Positions 6,464 through 9,200 of a DNA stretch of 9,200 nt are shown piece by piece (position 1 is the stretch's first letter; each line of letters starts with the position of its first letter). The position numbers and the translations under genes are program-made. The notes beneath the pieces are model-generated. The model did no database searches. It worked only from the letters and a program-made list of their open reading frames with translations, and was not told where the DNA came from. Source of the stretch: CAYXSX01 sp964493095 (GTDB lineage: Bacteria > Pseudomonadota > Alphaproteobacteria > Micavibrionales > Micavibrionaceae); contig CAZBNG010000086.1 in NCBI GenBank assembly GCA_964493095.1, positions 1 through 9,200 of the forward strand, in the 5' to 3' direction.

Positions 6464-7132
6464 TTATTCGCCGGATTTTTCCGGTTCGGATTCATCCGTT
6501 TTTTCACCTTTGTGATTTTCGATTTTTTCGCTGGATTCTTCCCTAGTGTCGTTCTTCGCCCGGACACTGACCAGGATATCGCGGAAAAGTTTATCGGCGT
6601 CTTTATGCTGCTCGCCGATCAGCTCGCCTTCAATCGAGAAAATGGAATGTTTACCCACCCACAGCTGAGCGAGGTAAACGCTGGAGGCGCCTTGTGAAAT
6701 TTTACCTTCGCCCACCAGCCCGGCCTGCTTGTAATCTTCTTCTTCGCGGTAATTGGTATCGAAGGTATCCACGAGGCTGCGTTTGGTCATGGCCTGCAGA
6801 GTACGTTTCATAACGTCCTCGGTGTAGAAATCTATGGTTTCCTTATCGGCAGGGTTGCAGATCACGCGGAAATTCACCGTAGAGGAAAGATCGAATACCT
6901 TTGTATAGCTCACAAGATCGTAGCAGCGCCCGCCGTTGTTATCGCAACGTTTTGTGGGAGCCGGTTCTTCGGGGAAGGCAACGCGGAATTCGCAAAAATC
7001 CGGCCCGTATTCGTAATTTTGCGCAAAGGTTTGTCCCGCTGTCATTGCGAGGAGCATTAGCGACAAAGCAATCCGGAAAATTGCTCGTGGTACCGGGTTG
7101 CTTCGCTGCGCCCGCAATGACGTTTTATTCAT
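6464..7132 (-). CDS. Hypothetical secreted protein with a repeat-derived signal peptide
   Basis: A 222-residue protein that I do not recognise. Residues 1-37 look like a Sec signal peptide: a basic start (MNKTSLRAQRSNPVPRAIFR), a hydrophobic core (IALSLMLLAMTAG), and a likely cut after TFA (Ala37/Gln38). Codons 4-31 of this peptide lie within the palindromic repeat at 7041-7121. The mature part has four cysteines (in DFCEF, KRCDN, GRCYD, VICNP), which could form two disulfides in the periplasm. It ends with a helix-strand region (FRDILVSVRAKN) and a highly charged Glu/Lys/Ser tail of about 30 residues. The pattern near IFSIEGELIG vaguely recalls PsbP/Mog1-like folds, but this is a guess. Its ATG overlaps the hisS stop (ATGAATAA), suggesting coupled translation from the hisS message; there is no clear Shine-Dalgarno sequence. 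Confidence 0.82.
   Translation of the reverse strand: MNKTSLRAQRSNPVPRAIFRIALSLMLLAMTAGQTFAQNYEYGPDFCEFRVAFPEEPAPTKRCDNNGGRCYDLVSYTKVFDLSSTVNFRVICNPADKETIDFYTEDVMKRTLQAMTKRSLVDTFDTNYREEEDYKQAGLVGEGKISQGASSVYLAQLWVGKHSIFSIEGELIGEQHKDADKLFRDILVSVRAKNDTREESSEKIENHKGEKTDESEPEKSGE
7041..7121. repeat. Dispersed palindromic repeat element, 81 bp, inside a coding region
   Basis: The ends are a perfect inverted pair, GTCATTGCG (7041-7049) and CGCAATGAC (7113-7121). Inward, the 36-base arm 7041-7076 and the 29-base arm 7093-7121 share the blocks AGCGA, AAGCAA and CCGG, with small deletions in the shorter arm and a 16-base loop (7077-7092). The GTCATTGCGAGGAGC...AGCGA...AAGCAATCCGG pattern, and its translation SLRAQRSNP, are familiar from dispersed palindromes that occur in many copies in some bacterial genomes. 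That family match is from memory. It begins four bases past the hisS stop. At 81 bases it is an exact multiple of three. Confidence 0.78.
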
Positions 7133-8495
7133 CAGGGCACCATGACGCGGGGTCGCCCGCTTTCTGATCGCCCGTTTGCATGTTTTTTACCTCGTGCACG
7201 CCGCCATCCTCGAAGGGCGGGAACCAGACGAAGGGAATGCCCTTTTTCTCGGCGTAGCTTATCTGCTTGCCGATTTTTTGCGGTGCGTGATAGGCCTCGA
7301 CGTTAATTCCCCGGCTTCTGAGCATTTGCGCGGTTTCGTTGGTCAGGGGGCGGCGCTCTTCCGCAGGCAGCACTACCAGCACGTCAGCAGGGGAGATGCG
7401 CCCGGTTTCTAATTTCTGTTTTTGCCGCAGGCGGTCGAAAAGGCGGGAAAAACCGATGGAAATTCCCACGCCCGGCAGGTACTTGTTGATATAGCCGCCC
7501 GCAAGGTCATCATAACGTCCGCCCGAGCAGATGGAGCCGTAGGAAGGGTCATCCGTGAACACGGTTTCATAGACCGTGCCGGTGTAGTAATCCAGCCCGC
7601 GCACGATAGAGAGGTCGGCTTCCGCCGCGCCGATAGGAAGGTGTTTAAGATGATTTAGCACAAAGGCCAGCTCTTCAGCGCCTTCAATCATGCGCGACAC
7701 GCCGCCCGCTTCGGGCGCATCGGCGATAGCGGCATCGATTTTGATGGATTTGACGAACTCCAGCACCCTTTCCCCCGACCCGGTTTTAAGCGAGGCGAGG
7801 GAGAGAATTTTTTCGGCGTTATCCGCGCTCACGCCGTGCTCATCCAGCAATTTGCGCACGGCGGTTTCGCCGATTTTTTCCATCTTGTCGATAATGCGGG
7901 TGATTTCGACGATATTTTGAATACCTAAAGCCTCTAGCAGGCCGATCAGGATTTTCCGGTTACTGATGCGCAGTTTGATGCTTTCCCCTTCCATGCCGGG
8001 CAGGGTAGAGAGCACTTCCCAGATGACGGATGGTATTTCGGCGTCAAAGTGCATCGGCAGGTTATCGACATTAATCACGTCGATATCGCATTGCATAAAT
8101 TCGCGGAAGCGCCCGGACTGCGGCCTCTCGCCGCGCCAGACCTTTTGCATCTGGTAGCGTTTGAAGGGGAAAACCAGTTCGTTGAAATTCATCGCCACAT
8201 AGCGGGCCAGCGGTACCGTCTGATCGAAATGCAGGGCGAGGCGGGCGTCTTTCTTATCATCCGGGTCGGCCTGCAGGCGCTCCAGCACGTAGATTTCCTT
8301 GTCCGCATCGCCACCCTTGGCGGTAATAACGTCGAGTTCCTCCACCGCCGGGGTTTCGATGGAGCAAAAGCCGTAGCGCTCGAATATGCGCCGTATATGG
8401 TCCAGCCATTGTTGCTCCACGCGGCGCACTTCGGGCAACCACTCCGGGAATCCGCTGATCGGTTTGGGTTTGTATATTTGTTTTTTATTGGACAT
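7125..8495 (-). CDS. hisS: Histidine--tRNA ligase (HisRS)
   Basis: A 456-residue class II aminoacyl-tRNA synthetase that charges tRNA-His with histidine. Motif 2 is QKVWRGERPQSGRFREFMQCDID (about 117-138, with the Arg that binds ATP), the histidine-specific loop is VRGLDYYTGTVYE (298-310), and motif 3 is GVGISIGFSRLFDRL (342-356). The C-terminal anticodon-binding domain starts near ISPADVLVVLPAEERRP (367-383). The N-terminus, PKPISGFPEWLPEVRRVEQQ, is the form found in one branch of bacterial HisRS and differs from the shorter E. coli type. Length and motifs are intact. The ATG at 8495 has no strong Shine-Dalgarno sequence. The gene is divergent from the orphan at 8567, and its stop overlaps the start of the secreted-protein gene by eight bases. 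Confidence 0.97.
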   Translation of the reverse strand: MSNKKQIYKPKPISGFPEWLPEVRRVEQQWLDHIRRIFERYGFCSIETPAVEELDVITAKGGDADKEIYVLERLQADPDDKKDARLALHFDQTVPLARYVAMNFNELVFPFKRYQMQKVWRGERPQSGRFREFMQCDIDVINVDNLPMHFDAEIPSVIWEVLSTLPGMEGESIKLRISNRKILIGLLEALGIQNIVEITRIIDKMEKIGETAVRKLLDEHGVSADNAEKILSLASLKTGSGERVLEFVKSIKIDAAIADAPEAGGVSRMIEGAEELAFVLNHLKHLPIGAAEADLSIVRGLDYYTGTVYETVFTDDPSYGSICSGGRYDDLAGGYINKYLPGVGISIGFSRLFDRLRQKQKLETGRISPADVLVVLPAEERRPLTNETAQMLRSRGINVEAYHAPQKIGKQISYAEKKGIPFVWFPPFEDGGVHEVKNMQTGDQKAGDPASWCPDE

Positions 8496-8502
8496 TACTA
8501 AA

Positions 8503-8530
8503 TTGCCATAATAGTGTAAGGTTTTATTTT
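8503..8530 (+). promoter_or_regulatory. Possible promoter of the orphan gene at 8567
   Basis: TTGCCA (8503-8508), a 16-base spacer and TATTTT (8525-8530) resemble a sigma-70 promoter about 37 bases before the start codon, in the 71-base gap between divergent hisS and the orphan gene. No matching strong promoter for hisS was seen on the other strand. Judged by eye only. Confidence 0.35.
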
Positions 8531-8566
8531 ATGGGCATAGCCTAGTGAAAATACAGAATAAAAACA

Positions 8567-8998
8567 ATGGACGACGAACCAGTAAAAGAAAAAGTAGATC
8601 ATAAGAAACTTGTTGCTTTTCTCGGTCTGGTTTTTGACAAAGACGAGCAAGACCCTTCGAAGGCGGTAAGAACTATGTTTGGCACACCTCCGCCAATTGA
8701 GGAGGAGGTGGCTATTCATCCACACGAAATTCCTTATGTTATTAAAGCGTTAAATGGAACTAAAGAAGATACTGACCGTTTAACGGTTGCAGCAAGAAGG
8801 TTATTGCCAGAGATCCCGCTTAGTGATGCTGAGCGGGAGTGGCAAAAAAGAGTATATGAAAATGCCTATGAAAAAGGGGCTAAGCTTTACCGCGAAGTAA
8901 GACGGCGTATTTTTGAAAAACGCGAGTTCGCCGCAAGAGAGACTTATGTTGATTTAAGGTGGGCAGAGGGAAGAATCCCTGAACCCGATCCTCACTAA
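8567..8998 (+). CDS. Hypothetical protein, 143 aa, highly charged, AT-rich orphan
   Basis: I do not recognise this protein. It is soluble and highly charged, with no signal peptide or membrane segment and no cysteine. An acidic and basic N-terminus (MDDEPVKEKVDHKK) is followed by a proline stretch (GTPPPIEEE), then a long probably helical region rich in Arg, Glu and Lys from residue 84 to 128 (EREWQKRVYENAYEKG onward), and the end is PEPDPH. The frame fills the gap between hisS and cobT, and its codons are AT-rich beside those two genes, like the orphan at 932. There is no Shine-Dalgarno sequence before the ATG at 8567, so translation may start weakly or at another codon. Its TAA interlocks with the TAG of the converging cobT gene in the bases CTAA. 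Confidence 0.65.
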   Translation: MDDEPVKEKVDHKKLVAFLGLVFDKDEQDPSKAVRTMFGTPPPIEEEVAIHPHEIPYVIKALNGTKEDTDRLTVAARRLLPEIPLSDAEREWQKRVYENAYEKGAKLYREVRRRIFEKREFAARETYVDLRWAEGRIPEPDPH

Positions 8999-9200
8999 AA
9001 TTTTTGCCCATCCTCAAACAAATCGGCGAGCTGTGACACAAGCGCACCAGCGAGTTCGTCCACATCGGCAATGGTCAGAGCCTTGCGATAATAGCGGGTA
9101 ACGTCGTGGCCGATGCCGATCGCGGTCAGCTCCACGCCGGGGCGGCTTTCCATCCACGTAATCACGTTGCGCAAGTCTGCTTCGAGGATGTTGGTCGGGT
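8995..9200 (-). CDS. cobT: Cobaltochelatase subunit CobT, C-terminal fragment
   Basis: Only the last 67 or so codons are inside the window; the gene runs off the right edge. The fragment reads TNILEADLRNVITWMESRPGV, then the diagnostic ELTAIGIGHDVTRYYRKALTI, then DELAGALVSQLADLFEDG near the stop. This is the end of the von Willebrand factor A-type domain of CobT. CobT works with CobS and CobN to insert cobalt into hydrogenobyrinic acid a,c-diamide in the aerobic cobalamin pathway. The GIGHDVTRYY segment makes the call firm despite the short length. The stop is TAG at 8997-8995, overlapping the stop of the converging orphan gene. Neither cobS nor cobN can be seen. Confidence 0.9.
   Translation of the reverse strand, partial: PTNILEADLRNVITWMESRPGVELTAIGIGHDVTRYYRKALTIADVDELAGALVSQLADLFEDGQKF

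Noticed and set aside
8049..8501. 150-codon open frame on the plus strand opposite hisS
   Set aside because: It lies wholly antisense to a complete HisRS gene whose motifs fix the true frame; its length follows from GC-rich codons of the real gene.
8498..8725. 75-codon minus-strand frame with a hydrophobic stretch, ending just before hisS
   Set aside because: It looks like a small membrane protein (FLMIYFFFYWFVV), but it is opposite the AT-rich orphan gene, where A-rich lysine codons give phenylalanine-rich antisense frames. It has no clear ribosome binding site.

Overview
The window is a gene-dense piece of a bacterial chromosome, most likely from an alphaproteobacterium. The basis is the style of ClpX, the DHH phosphoesterase, the C-terminus of a CobT-type cobaltochelatase subunit, and a dispersed palindrome that reads LRAQRSNP when translated. 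That assignment is inference, and I cannot name a genus. There are eleven protein genes, two of them cut by the window edges. I see no tRNA, rRNA, CRISPR array, transposase or phage gene.

Layout from the left: a partial LD-carboxypeptidase (peptidase S66) gene on the minus strand; an AT-rich orphan gene on the plus strand; then a minus-strand block that reads, in transcription order, clpX, a DHH phosphoesterase, a DEDDh 3'-5' exonuclease and a CPD photolyase. To the right of clpX and divergent from it is sufE on the plus strand. It meets, almost end to end, a minus-strand gene for a small secreted protein. That gene overlaps the end of hisS by 8 bases and appears to be translated after it. 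Divergent from hisS is a second AT-rich orphan gene on the plus strand, whose stop codon interlocks with that of a minus-strand cobT fragment at the right edge.

The conserved genes are housekeeping functions: protein unfolding (ClpX), Fe-S assembly (SufE), tRNA charging (HisRS), cobalamin synthesis (CobT), murein recycling (LD-carboxypeptidase) and light repair of DNA (photolyase). The three nucleic-acid or phosphoester enzymes downstream of clpX lie head to tail with short gaps and could be co-transcribed, but no shared pathway is demonstrated.

The most interesting observation is the palindromic repeat at 7041-7121, just after hisS. It is read in frame and supplies most of the signal peptide of the downstream secreted protein, as Rickettsia palindromic elements do when they sit inside genes. 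Second is an AT-rich inverted repeat in the clpX/sufE divergent promoter region. I find no convincing new multi-gene defence or mobile system here.
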